A stretch of DNA of 64,000 bases from contig CAMOZY010000001.1 of the NCBI GenBank assembly GCA_946631295.1, positions 1 to 64,000 on the forward strand, read 5' to 3'. A program made the translations under genes and the position numbers. Shown piece by piece: positions 23,993 through 32,328 of this stretch. The DNA comes from an uncultured Lachnospiraceae bacterium (lineage in GTDB: Bacteria; Bacillota; Clostridia; Lachnospirales; Lachnospiraceae). Numbering within the stretch: the stretch's first letter is position 1; every line of letters begins with the position of its first letter. The notes beneath the pieces were generated by a model, which saw only the letters and a program-made list of their open reading frames with translations, was not told the DNA's origin and did not search any database.

Positions 23993-25939
23993 TCAGCCAA
24001 TGTCAACAGGTCTTATCGCCGCTTCAGATCCGTGAAGGATTCCGTGAACAGCCTCCCTTGTGATTGCTTCATTAAGAGGTTTTGTCACATAATCATCTAT
24101 ATTCAGTTCATCAATTCGTCTTATGGTTTCAGCACTCTTGTCTCCGGTCATGAGGATAACCGAAATATCTTTGTCCTTTCTGATCTTTTCATACAGTTCA
24201 AAGCCGTCCGTATCGGGTAGTTTCAGGTCAAGAAGGATCAGTGATATATCAATATCATTGATAAGCGTCAGTGCGCTCTTTCCGGACTGAGCATCAAATA
24301 TCCTTATATCCTCCATATCCTTGAGGATATGCCTTACTATCTGTATCATTAGCGGATCATCATCAACTATCAGAATATTGCTGACACGATCACCCTTTTG
24401 CTTCAGCTCATAATTCTTGTCTTCATCTATGATGCCAAGCATAACATCGGCAATCTCAGGATCAAACTGCGATCCTTTTCCCTGGAGTATTTCCTTTCTT
24501 ACAACATCCTGAGGGATAGCCTTTCTGTAGCTTCTGTCACTCGTCATTGCATCATAAGCATCCGCAACCGCGATAATACGGGCAACCTCAGGTATATTGG
24601 TTCCGCTGATACCATTGGGATAACCGGCTCCATCATATCTTTCATGATGATACTTGGCACCGTAGCCTATCCTCTCATCATCATGGATTCCGTGAAGGAT
24701 GTGATATCCGCTGACCGCATGGATACGTATGGAGTCAAACTCACCTTCAGTAAGTTTTCCGGGCTTATTGATGATCTCCTCCGGAACACGTATCTTACCT
24801 ACATCATGAAGAAGGCCGGAATAATAAATTATCCTGCAGTCTTCTTCAGATTTACCCATGCGCTGAGCTATCCTGAGAGAGTAATCCGCAACTCTCTGGG
24901 AATGGCCGCTGGTATACCTGTCCTTGGCATCTATCGTTGATGCAAGAGATCTGATAATGCTCAGGTTCATCTGCCTGAGTCTTGCCATACTCCCTTCTTC
25001 ACTTGCTTCAGCCTTGGCTATCTGACTTATCGATATGATACAGAAAAGTACTATGAAAGCATAGATTGCTATCGATGCAAGTATTGCAGCAATGATCTTT
25101 ACATGAAGCCGGTGGTAAAGCTGTTCATTATTTGCAACTATGACCACATACCATGTCCCGCCGGGCCTGTCGGTAAAAACAGTGCATTTCTCACCATCGA
25201 TACTTATCTCGAACTCTTCGCTCTTCTCCTCATAAACCCTGTTCATAAGGTCGTTCCATTCATCCATTTCAAGATAATTCTTACCGACATCAGAAACATT
25301 AGAATGTGCGACAATGAGTCCTTCTCCGTTTGCAATAAATCCATAGCCCACATCACCCATTGTCATTTCTTCGATAATGGACTGGACCTCATTGAGAATT
25401 ATATCGAGTGAAATTACGCTTTCTCCGTCCGAAAGCATCTGGCTATAGGAGATTATGACACTTCCTGTCTGTGCATCAACATAGGGCTCTGAAAGTATCA
25501 TCCTTCCTTTTCCCTCTATAGCATCTATATACCAGTTTCTGGATTTTGGATCATATCCTTCAGGCGGGATCCATCCGGAGCCATCAATATACTCACCGTT
25601 CAGATAACCGTAGATTCCTGTAAAATTCTCATCAAACTGGGATTGCATCTGAGCAGTTTCACCGATCAGATAATCGAGTATCTTCTCATTGGAATCACCG
25701 TCACTCATCATATAGTCCACCGATTCTGCGGCAAACCAGAGAATATTACAGCCCTTGTTCAGATAGTTCTCAATCATGGAAGTCTGGCTCTTCATATTAC
25801 TGAGTCCGAGATCCTTTATATTGCTGACTGAGTTCTTATAGAAATATCCGAGAACATACACAAGCATGATTGCCTGCAGTACGAATATTATTATGATAGT
25901 GGCAACAAAATGCCTAATTACTTTACTCTTCAGCTTCAT
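23993..25939 (-). CDS. dCache sensor - HD-GYP phosphodiesterase - receiver protein
   Basis: About 648 residues from ATG at 25939 (MKLKSKVIRHF), with GAGGG upstream; a second ATG four codons earlier is possible. TM1 (about 10-35), a double-Cache extracytoplasmic domain (about 40-280, with WYIDAIEGKG and YSQMLSDGESVISLDI), TM2 (about 285-310), an HD-GYP domain (LLHDVGKIRVP, HHERYDGAGYP, IIAVADAYDAMTSDRSYR), and a C-terminal receiver domain (ILIVDDDPLM, LLDLKLPDTDGFE). It should degrade c-di-GMP in response to an external small molecule, modulated by phosphorylation from the hybrid kinase encoded next. A membrane receptor with a C-terminal receiver is an unusual order. Confidence 0.9.
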   Translation of the reverse strand: MKLKSKVIRHFVATIIIIFVLQAIMLVYVLGYFYKNSVSNIKDLGLSNMKSQTSMIENYLNKGCNILWFAAESVDYMMSDGDSNEKILDYLIGETAQMQSQFDENFTGIYGYLNGEYIDGSGWIPPEGYDPKSRNWYIDAIEGKGRMILSEPYVDAQTGSVIISYSQMLSDGESVISLDIILNEVQSIIEEMTMGDVGYGFIANGEGLIVAHSNVSDVGKNYLEMDEWNDLMNRVYEEKSEEFEISIDGEKCTVFTDRPGGTWYVVIVANNEQLYHRLHVKIIAAILASIAIYAFIVLFCIISISQIAKAEASEEGSMARLRQMNLSIIRSLASTIDAKDRYTSGHSQRVADYSLRIAQRMGKSEEDCRIIYYSGLLHDVGKIRVPEEIINKPGKLTEGEFDSIRIHAVSGYHILHGIHDDERIGYGAKYHHERYDGAGYPNGISGTNIPEVARIIAVADAYDAMTSDRSYRKAIPQDVVRKEILQGKGSQFDPEIADVMLGIIDEDKNYELKQKGDRVSNILIVDDDPLMIQIVRHILKDMEDIRIFDAQSGKSALTLINDIDISLILLDLKLPDTDGFELYEKIRKDKDISVILMTGDKSAETIRRIDELNIDDYVTKPLNEAITREAVHGILHGSEAAIRPVDIG

Positions 25940-26033
25940 ATCATCCCTCATAAAATACTACAACCGTCAAGAGCAAACTGTATTCAGATAAGCCTCCCTC
26001 TCACCTGGGATGACTTATTTGTATATATGTTCT

Positions 26034-26063
26034 ATTGTATTGTATTTGGGCATATTCAGGCAA
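26034..26063 (-). promoter_or_regulatory. Possible promoter of the HD-GYP/kinase operon
   Basis: Minus strand: TTGCCT (complement of 26058-26063), 18 bases, TACAAT (complement of 26034-26039). It is moderate and lies about 95 bases before the coding start, just after the metK terminator. Confidence 0.35.
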
Positions 26064-26086
26064 CTTTTTTACACAAAAACCGCCCA

Positions 26087-26128
26087 TAAAAATACTGCCG
26101 CAGGAAGAGTTCTGCGGCAGTATTTTTT
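26087..26128 (-). terminator. Terminator of metK
   Basis: TACTGCCGCAG pairs with CTGCGGCAGTA with flanking A and T runs, 23 bases after the metK stop. Confidence 0.88.
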
Positions 26129-26150
26129 CATTCATTTTTATTTCCGGTCA

Positions 26151-27341
26151 TTACTTAAGATATGCCTTCAGCACATCAGCCTTATCCGTCTTTTCCCATG
26201 GAAGTTCAACGTCGGTTCTTCCGAAATGTCCGTATGCAGCGGTAGGTCTGTAGATGGGTCTTCTGAGATCAAGCATCTTGATGATTCCTGCAGGGCGAAG
26301 ATCGAAATTCTCTCTTACTATCTCAACAAGCTTCTCATCATCGATCTTACCTGTTCCGAATGTATCAACCATTACGGAAGTGGGCTGTGCGACACCGATA
26401 GCATATGAAAGCTGGATCTCACACTTGTCAGCAATACCTGCTGCTACGATATTCTTGGCAACATATCTTGCAGCATATGCTGCACTTCTGTCTACCTTGG
26501 TGCAGTCTTTTCCTGAGAAGGCTCCGCCGCCGTGACGTGCATATCCGCCATAGGTATCAACAATGATCTTTCTTCCGGTAAGTCCTGCATCTCCGTTAGG
26601 TCCGCCTATAACAAATCTTCCGGTAGGATTGATGAAGAACTTGGTATTATCATCGATCAGCTCCTTAGGAAGCACTTCGTCAAAAACATACTTTTTGATA
26701 TCAGCATGGATCTGCTCCTGAGATACCTTTTCATCATGCTGTGTAGAAAGTACTACTGCTTCAAGTCTTACAGGCTTGCCCTCTGCATTATACTCGACAG
26801 AAACCTGGCTCTTTCCGTCTGCTCTGAGATAGGGAAGAGTTCCGTTCTTTCTTACTTCGGTAAGCTTTCTGGTGAGCTTATGAGCAAGAGAGATAGGATA
26901 GGGCATAAGTTCGGGAGTCTCGTTAACAGCATATCCGAACATCATTCCCTGGTCACCTGCACCGATAGCCTCAAGCTGTTCATCGGTCATCTGGTTTTCT
27001 CTTGCTTCGAGTGCCTTGTCGACACCCATTGCGATGTCGGGAGACTGCTTGTCAAGCGCAACAAGAACTGCACAGGTGTTGCCGTCGAATCCTTTTTCGG
27101 ATGAGTCATATCCGATATCGGTGATGGTCTTCCTTGCAATAGCCTGAATATCAACATTTGCCTTGGTGGTTATCTCACCTGTGATAAGAACGAATCCTGT
27201 ACATGTTGCGGTCTCGCATGCAACACGGCTCATCGGATCCTGCTCGATCATTGCATCGAGGATTGCATCTGAAACTGCATCACAGATCTTATCGGGATGT
27301 CCTTCAGTTACAGATTCTGATGTGAATAAGATTTTTTCCAT
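26151..27341 (-). CDS. metK: S-adenosylmethionine synthetase
   Basis: 396 residues, full length. It has the family motifs [16 protein letters not shown] at the N-terminus (ATP and metal binding), [12 protein letters not shown], the P-loop-like [19 protein letters not shown], and the C-terminal [14 protein letters not shown]. It makes SAM from methionine and ATP. ATG at 27341 follows AAAGGA. The leader carries a SAM-I riboswitch with its own terminator, so SAM represses the gene by premature termination. Confidence 0.98.
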   Translation of the reverse strand: MEKILFTSESVTEGHPDKICDAVSDAILDAMIEQDPMSRVACETATCTGFVLITGEITTKANVDIQAIARKTITDIGYDSSEKGFDGNTCAVLVALDKQSPDIAMGVDKALEARENQMTDEQLEAIGAGDQGMMFGYAVNETPELMPYPISLAHKLTRKLTEVRKNGTLPYLRADGKSQVSVEYNAEGKPVRLEAVVLSTQHDEKVSQEQIHADIKKYVFDEVLPKELIDDNTKFFINPTGRFVIGGPNGDAGLTGRKIIVDTYGGYARHGGGAFSGKDCTKVDRSAAYAARYVAKNIVAAGIADKCEIQLSYAIGVAQPTSVMVDTFGTGKIDDEKLVEIVRENFDLRPAGIIKMLDLRRPIYRPTAAYGHFGRTDVELPWEKTDKADVLKAYLK

Positions 27342-27418
27342 AACAGAAAATCCTTTCCGGGCTCAGGGCCCAACATAAATGTGTATGTATTATCTACAAG
27401 CCTCTGTCCCGATAGCAA

Positions 27419-27450
27419 TAAAAAACCGCTTCCATGAACAAGAAGCGGAT
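27419..27450 (-). terminator. Riboswitch-controlled terminator of metK
   Basis: On minus, CCGCTTC (27442-27448) pairs with GAAGCGG (27426-27432) across a short loop, followed by TTTTTTATT. It lies between the SAM-I aptamer and metK and forms the OFF-state terminator. Confidence 0.9.
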
Positions 27451-27472
27451 TGAAAACATACTATTAACTATC

Positions 27473-27572
27473 CTCTTATTGTTCGAAACATTTCGCTCAG
27501 GTGGGCACCTTCCTTAAAGGGGTTGCCGTGGCTTCACCGGTCCTATGTACCTCTGCCAACTCTGAATAAGAG
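27473..27572 (-). ncRNA. SAM-I (S-box) riboswitch
   Basis: P1 pairs CTCTTATT (5' end, 27572 side) with AATAAGAG (27473-27480). Inside are the S-box core GGTGAAGCCACGGCAACC, then GGTGCC and a GAGCGAAA-type turn in the P4 region. The 302-base gap between murA and metK holds this aptamer, its terminator, and a possible promoter (TTGACA, complement of 27618-27623; TACGTT 17 bases on). Confidence 0.96.
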
Positions 27573-27643
27573 ACTTATAAACTTTTCAAGTAAGAACGTA
27601 CTATATTTCAGGTATTATGTCAACATCATGCGGCAGATAATAT

Positions 27644-28936
27644 TCAGCCCGTCATCAGCTTGAAATCCCTGTAATCGTTATCTCTGTCGACGACCTTGAT
27701 ATCAGCTCCAAGACTTCTGAGCTTTATATCAAAATCCTCATATCCTCTCTGGATATAACGGATATTGTCAACTATGCTCTCGCCCTCTGCGGAAAGTGCG
27801 GCGAGTACAAGCGCAGCTCCTGCTCTGAGGTCCGGTGCAGCGATGCCCGCTCCGGTATATTTCTTAACACCGTCGATGATGGCTGTATTGCCCTCCACCT
27901 TGATGTTTGCTCCCATTCTTACGAGCTCGTCAACATACTTGAACCTGTTTTCAAATATGCTCTCAGTAACGATGCTGGTTCCTTCGGAAAGTCCGAGAAC
28001 TACGGTAATCTGAGGCTGCATATCTGTAGGAAATCCGGGGTAAGGAAGAGTCTTGATATGCGTATGTCTGAGATTTCTCGAACACACTACCCTCACCTGA
28101 TCTCCGGATTCCATTACCTCGCATCCTGTCTCGATAAGCTTGGCTGTAATGGACTCAAGGTGCTTGGGAATAACGTTTCTTACAGTTATATCGCCCTTTG
28201 TAGCAGCTGCTGCCAGCATAAAGGTTCCTGCTTCGATCTGATCGGGAACTATCGTATAATCGCTTCCGTGAAGCTTCTGCACTCCTCTGATACGGATAAC
28301 ATCGGTACCTGCGCCCTTAATGTTTGCACCCATGGAATTCAGGAAGTTAGCCGCGTCTACGACGTGAGGCTCCTTGGCTGCGTTCTCGATTATGGTCTTG
28401 CCTTCCGCCATTGATGCGGCGAGCATGACATTTATCGTGGCACCGACGCTGACAACGTCCATATAAATATGGCTGCCTGTCAGATGATCGGCTCTGGTTT
28501 TGATCATTCCATGTTCAAGGACAACTTCGGCTCCGAGTGCTCTGAAGCCTTTGATATGCTGATCGATGGCTCTGCATCCGATATCACATCCTCCGGGAAG
28601 AGTGACCTCTGCATGCTTGTATTTTCCGAGCATTGCACCGATCAGATAATAAGAAGCTCTGATCTTCTTGATATTATCATCGCATACCACTGTACTGCTG
28701 ATATTAGCTGCATTGATGGTAACGCGGTGACGGTTCTCTTTTTTGATTATGATGCCTACATTTCCCATTGCATCCATGAGCACATTAGTGTCACGGACAT
28801 CGGGAACGTTATCTATATGTACGGTTTCGTCAGTCATGATAGAAGCGGCGAGTATAGGAAGCGCAGCATTCTTTGCTCCGCCAATCTCAACCTCTCCGAC
28901 CAATGAATTTCCGCCGTGAATAAGGTACTGTTCCAT
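27644..28936 (-). CDS. murA: UDP-N-acetylglucosamine 1-carboxyvinyltransferase
   Basis: 430 residues from ATG at 28936 (MEQYLIHGGN), with GGAG ten bases upstream; the frame extends 17 codons further without a better start. The N-terminal GGAKNAALPILAAS and the active-site Cys117 in LPGGCDIGCR are present, so the enzyme should be fosfomycin-sensitive in principle. It transfers enolpyruvate from PEP to UDP-GlcNAc, the first committed step of peptidoglycan synthesis. Full-length EPSP-synthase-like fold with the PGFPTDMQPQ motif. It lies between plsC and the riboswitch-controlled metK on the same strand. Confidence 0.97.
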   Translation of the reverse strand: MEQYLIHGGNSLVGEVEIGGAKNAALPILAASIMTDETVHIDNVPDVRDTNVLMDAMGNVGIIIKKENRHRVTINAANISSTVVCDDNIKKIRASYYLIGAMLGKYKHAEVTLPGGCDIGCRAIDQHIKGFRALGAEVVLEHGMIKTRADHLTGSHIYMDVVSVGATINVMLAASMAEGKTIIENAAKEPHVVDAANFLNSMGANIKGAGTDVIRIRGVQKLHGSDYTIVPDQIEAGTFMLAAAATKGDITVRNVIPKHLESITAKLIETGCEVMESGDQVRVVCSRNLRHTHIKTLPYPGFPTDMQPQITVVLGLSEGTSIVTESIFENRFKYVDELVRMGANIKVEGNTAIIDGVKKYTGAGIAAPDLRAGAALVLAALSAEGESIVDNIRYIQRGYEDFDIKLRSLGADIKVVDRDNDYRDFKLMTG

Positions 28937-29103
28937 GAAAAAAACTCCAGGTGCGCCGTAAAAACGGATCAACACTCGTTCATTCAAGATTTACATACGA
29001 AACCAATTTACCATAAAAAGGGCATTTTGTCCAGTCAGCCCCCTGACAGCAGCATCATCTGCCACGATGAGGAGCATCTTCATCTGTCGACTGCATGGAA
29101 TAA

Positions 29104-29847
29104 TTATCTTCCCTCTTTCCGTATGGAAGCATATCTTTCTTCGATAATGCCTCCGACATATCCGCCGATGTTCTTCAGTGTCTCTTTATCGAGCTGAGCA
29201 GGATCAATTGGATCACTGAATTCCACAGTGATCTTAGTAGACTTTATAAAAGGCATATGGGTAGCCATTATCTTCTCGGTACCGACGATGGTCATGGGCT
29301 GGATGAGCGCACCGCTCTTTGTAGCCACTTTAAAGCTTCCGTTGTGCATCGGAAGAAGCTTGTCAGAGGAGTAATCCCTGTTTCTTGTCCCTTCGGGGAA
29401 AATAAGGATTGATGTACCGTTCTTTGCCATCTCGATAGCCTTCAGGATAACCTCAAGTCCCTTCTTTGTGTTCTTCCTGTCGAGGAAAAGACAGTGAAGG
29501 AGCATCATCCACAGGTTAAGGAGAGGAATTTTTGCTGTTGACTTCTTGGCAATTACTCCCGTAGGGCATTTGCAGAGGGGATAACCCACTACTATATCGA
29601 AAATGCTCCTGTGATTACCGACATAAAGAAGAGCTTTATCGGCAGGAACTTTCTCTCTACCCCTTACATCGATCTTAAGACCGCAAATGAACCATACACA
29701 TCTGAAGCCCCACATTACGGTTGAGTTGGCAATCCTGTCAGCGGCCTTTTTATTGAACTTTCCTATGATGAGCGATGCAAGCATCAGTGGCGTGGTAAGA
29801 ATTAAAAAGAGCGCCACATAAATAACTACCAGTATTAATCTGATCAT
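29104..29847 (-). CDS. plsC: 1-acyl-sn-glycerol-3-phosphate acyltransferase
   Basis: 247 residues. An N-terminal membrane helix (about 4-27) precedes the acyltransferase domain with the HX4D motif NHRSIFD (His79, Asp84) and FPEGTR (150-155). It acylates lysophosphatidic acid to phosphatidic acid at the inner face of the membrane. ATG at 29847 has GGGTGG eight bases upstream. It is 45 bases downstream of the lipoprotein gene and may share its transcript. Confidence 0.92.
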   Translation of the reverse strand: MIRLILVVIYVALFLILTTPLMLASLIIGKFNKKAADRIANSTVMWGFRCVWFICGLKIDVRGREKVPADKALLYVGNHRSIFDIVVGYPLCKCPTGVIAKKSTAKIPLLNLWMMLLHCLFLDRKNTKKGLEVILKAIEMAKNGTSILIFPEGTRNRDYSSDKLLPMHNGSFKVATKSGALIQPMTIVGTEKIMATHMPFIKSTKITVEFSDPIDPAQLDKETLKNIGGYVGGIIEERYASIRKEGR

Positions 29848-29892
29848 TTAAAACCACCCGTTTTCTTATTGAATTTATGTTAATAACGCCGG

Positions 29893-30294
29893 CTATTCTT
29901 CGGTAATCGTAAAATCCTCGGAGCAGCCATATTTATCACATTCCACCCTGTATCTTCCTGAATCCGCCAGATCTGAAAAGTCTGCCTGAAGAACGTCTGT
30001 CATTCCGGTTTCTGAAAATCTGCCCTCGTACACAAGCCTGTCAGTTTCCATATCCCTTATCCGGAAGAATTCCACAGCTTCCTCTCCTTCAGGAATATGA
30101 AGATATGCTGTCTTTTGCGAAGAAGATGAGTACTGCGAATTGTCCGTGACTATATTGGGAAAGCCTGCAGGCACTTCGTAATCAAGCAGCGGAACAGGTT
30201 CCATGGATTCCGGTGCAGTGCCCGGTGCATCGCATCCCGTCATCAGAATACAGCATAAAAACAGTGAAGCGTATGAAATTGTATGTCTTTTCAT
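29893..30294 (-). CDS. Lipoprotein consisting of a lone CelD_N-type Ig-like domain
   Basis: 133 residues from ATG at 30294 (MKRHTISYAS), with GGTGGAG upstream. The signal peptide ends in the lipobox LMTGC. After a short linker, residues about 45-133 match the N-terminal Ig-like domain of family 9 cellulases (CelD_N): KTAYLHIPEG, VEFFRIRDMETDRLVYEG, then QADFSDLADSGRYRV and a final F-T-I strand. No GH9 catalytic domain follows; the reading frame stops at the domain boundary and no continuation is seen in other frames. It may be a deliberate surface binding module or a truncated remnant. Confidence 0.75.
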   Translation of the reverse strand: MKRHTISYASLFLCCILMTGCDAPGTAPESMEPVPLLDYEVPAGFPNIVTDNSQYSSSSQKTAYLHIPEGEEAVEFFRIRDMETDRLVYEGRFSETGMTDVLQADFSDLADSGRYRVECDKYGCSEDFTITEE

Positions 30295-30347
30295 ACGCTC
30301 CACCTTTTCCTCGTATACTAAAACACACGAGATGTATTTTACCACAT

Positions 30348-31514
30348 TCAGCTGACCATATCCACCTGCTGCATGGTACCTGCGCGCCCATCCTCATAAA
30401 GGAACATTCCCGTGGCACGTATCACAGCTTCGGTACGGTTAAGCTTGTCCTTAAGAGAAAATTCTGTCTGAGCCCTGGCGAGGTTTATCGCACCGACGCC
30501 TGCTTCCTTCAGACTGATCAGATTCTCTGTGCCGTCTTCGCTTCGTATCCATATCCTAAGTCTGTCAAAAACATTGTCATCCTCATCGATCCATCCATCG
30601 CCGTCATCGTCATATTTTTCAAGATCTGCAAATCCATCACCGCTCTTCGTCCCAAAAAGCTCGCTTCCGTCATTTACAGTCCCGTCTCCGTTTTTATCAA
30701 GCGCAAGAAATCCGCTGCCCTCTGATAATGACCTGATCTTCTCAGGCTCGCCGTCACAGTCGAGATCAAAATAAAAATCCTGACCTGATACGGAAGTCAC
30801 GCCTTCATTTAAGTTGATGACCAGAGGATCAAGACATTTTACCGGATCAAATTTCATCCTGCTGCGCGTAACCTTTTCAAATTCACGGCTCATATGCGCA
30901 TTAATGTCAAAGGATATCTCACGCCCGTCAGCGCATCTGGCGATACCCTTTGCATGAAAAGAGGTACTTTCCTTTTCACAAAAATAATTCTTCCCGGATA
31001 TCTCGACCCTACATCCCTGGATGTTTCCGGATATATCCGAACCGGCTCCATCTCCTTCCGCTGCCTTCTTCCCTTCATATTCGCTTCTGAGACCTGCCAT
31101 CATATCATCAAGACGGCTTTTAAAATCCTCAAAAAGAATCGAAAAGATATAAAGTACCGACATTCTCCTTACATAGATATCGGTGGCAGGATCCCTGACT
31201 GCATTTTCAGAATCTGTAATGCGGCTTCTTACCATCATGTCATTCATGATGTCACTTACGGATGCAGTCTTTTTTTCGGAAATATCCTCACCTTCATTTT
31301 CCGTTCCTTCCGCTTTCGTACTTCCGCCGTACTTTCCGAGAAGAGTATCCAGAAATCCGGGGGTGTTCCCGTACATGCCTGCATTTCCTCTCATTCCTCC
31401 GCCAGTAAGGCCTTCGCCGGAGGTTCCTGTTACTTTTAAGCTCCTTGCTGAATAGTTCACAGCACTGTAGCTGCGTTCGGACTCCATTCCTGTGACCGAA
31501 CTTTCAATTCTCAC
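30348..31514 (-). CDS. Motility-linked protein with EF-hand-like calcium loops
   Basis: About 388 residues from GTG at 31514 (reads MRIESSVTGMESERSYS), with AAGGAG eight bases upstream. Middle part helical (about 90-160). The C-terminal part carries calcium-loop motifs: YFDLDCDGEPE, LDKNGDGTVNDGSELFG and YDDDGDGWIDEDDNVF. These belong to a family whose D-rich loops recur in RTX-like and surface proteins. No signal peptide, so export, if any, would be by another route such as the flagellar one. The sigma-D-like promoter upstream ties it to motility. Downstream lipoprotein, plsC and murA may be partly co-transcribed since no terminator follows. Confidence 0.75.
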   Translation of the reverse strand: MRIESSVTGMESERSYSAVNYSARSLKVTGTSGEGLTGGGMRGNAGMYGNTPGFLDTLLGKYGGSTKAEGTENEGEDISEKKTASVSDIMNDMMVRSRITDSENAVRDPATDIYVRRMSVLYIFSILFEDFKSRLDDMMAGLRSEYEGKKAAEGDGAGSDISGNIQGCRVEISGKNYFCEKESTSFHAKGIARCADGREISFDINAHMSREFEKVTRSRMKFDPVKCLDPLVINLNEGVTSVSGQDFYFDLDCDGEPEKIRSLSEGSGFLALDKNGDGTVNDGSELFGTKSGDGFADLEKYDDDGDGWIDEDDNVFDRLRIWIRSEDGTENLISLKEAGVGAINLARAQTEFSLKDKLNRTEAVIRATGMFLYEDGRAGTMQQVDMVS

Positions 31515-31665
31515 TAAATCTCTCCTTTCCTCGTAAAAAAGGTAACAAAAATGACGCCCCCGGGATTCCGGAGTTTCCCCCCACCCTTTTACGGGCTTAT
31601 GAATCCTTTCTGCGTCTTTTCCGTTACCGGTGCACAATAATGCACCATATTTAATTGTTGCAAAT

Positions 31666-31700
31666 ACAAAAGAGCAGAGACTTCCGCCTCTGCTCTTTAT
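31666..31700 (-). terminator. Terminator of the SseB-like gene
   Basis: AAAGAGCAGAG pairs with CTCTGCTCTTT across an 8-base loop, followed by TTGTATTTG on the minus strand. Confidence 0.85.
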
Positions 31701-31726
31701 ATCGGATCATTATCACGGATTGATTA
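31699..31726 (-). promoter_or_regulatory. Sigma-D-like promoter of the EF-hand-like gene
   Basis: Minus strand: TAAT (complement of 31723-31726), 16 bases, TCCGATAT (complement of 31699-31706). It lies between the SseB-like stop and the terminator. The predicted start, near 31692, falls inside the 5' arm of that terminator, so transcripts from here would lack half of the stem and read through. Confidence 0.5.
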
Positions 31727-31739
31727 GGATCTTCCGGAT

Positions 31740-32327
31740 TTATTCCGGCTTGTTCTGATCTGCACCAGGGAAGCGGATCACCTTGCCATCCTGAGCCTGC
31801 TGAGGCTGCCCTGCCTGCTGACCCATTTTAGCCATCGTCTGCTCTGCAGTTCTTTTTACCATTTCCATAACCATCGTCTTCGGGATTACGATATTTTCCA
31901 TGAAGGGATTGATCACTATACCAAATGCAGGATTCTCTGATCCGTCGGGATTTCTGGTAAGAAGCATCCTTGTGAGCTCGAAAAACTTGACTGTTGCGGT
32001 ATGCTCAAGAACCGAATCAGGAAGCCTTGAAGGCCCTTCAAGACTCTTGGCCTGCTCAAGTGAGCCGTTATCGGAAAAGACAACGAAAAATCTCTTGCCG
32101 TCACTTCCCGTGAGCATGGGAAAACGAACCGCGGTACGTCCGCCTTCCTTGGGATTGCCGTCCTCATCAAGCTCCTTCTGAACTTCCACGGGAGCAAGGA
32201 GATCTGCTTTGTCGAGCTCCTGCATGAACAATGCCTGATGCTCGGGAACGGGTGTCTTACCATCAGCCTTGATAAGCTGCATTGCACCGGCGAGCATTGG
32301 GTTTGAAACTGTCTTATCTATCTCCAT
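31740..32327 (-). CDS. SseB-like family protein
   Basis: 195 residues. The N-terminal part (SNPMLAGAMQLIKADG, then HQALFMQELDKADLLAPV) and the strand FFVVFSDNGSLEQAKS match the SseB protein N-terminal domain found widely in bacteria, with no agreed function. The C-terminus has a hydrophobic stretch (FGIVINPFMENIVIP) and a Gln/Ala-rich tail. Its Shine-Dalgarno (AGGAG) sits in the last codons of the hydratase gene, one base upstream, so the two are an operon. Followed by a strong terminator. Confidence 0.8.
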   Translation of the reverse strand: MEIDKTVSNPMLAGAMQLIKADGKTPVPEHQALFMQELDKADLLAPVEVQKELDEDGNPKEGGRTAVRFPMLTGSDGKRFFVVFSDNGSLEQAKSLEGPSRLPDSVLEHTATVKFFELTRMLLTRNPDGSENPAFGIVINPFMENIVIPKTMVMEMVKRTAEQTMAKMGQQAGQPQQAQDGKVIRFPGADQNKPE

Positions 32328-32328
32328 C

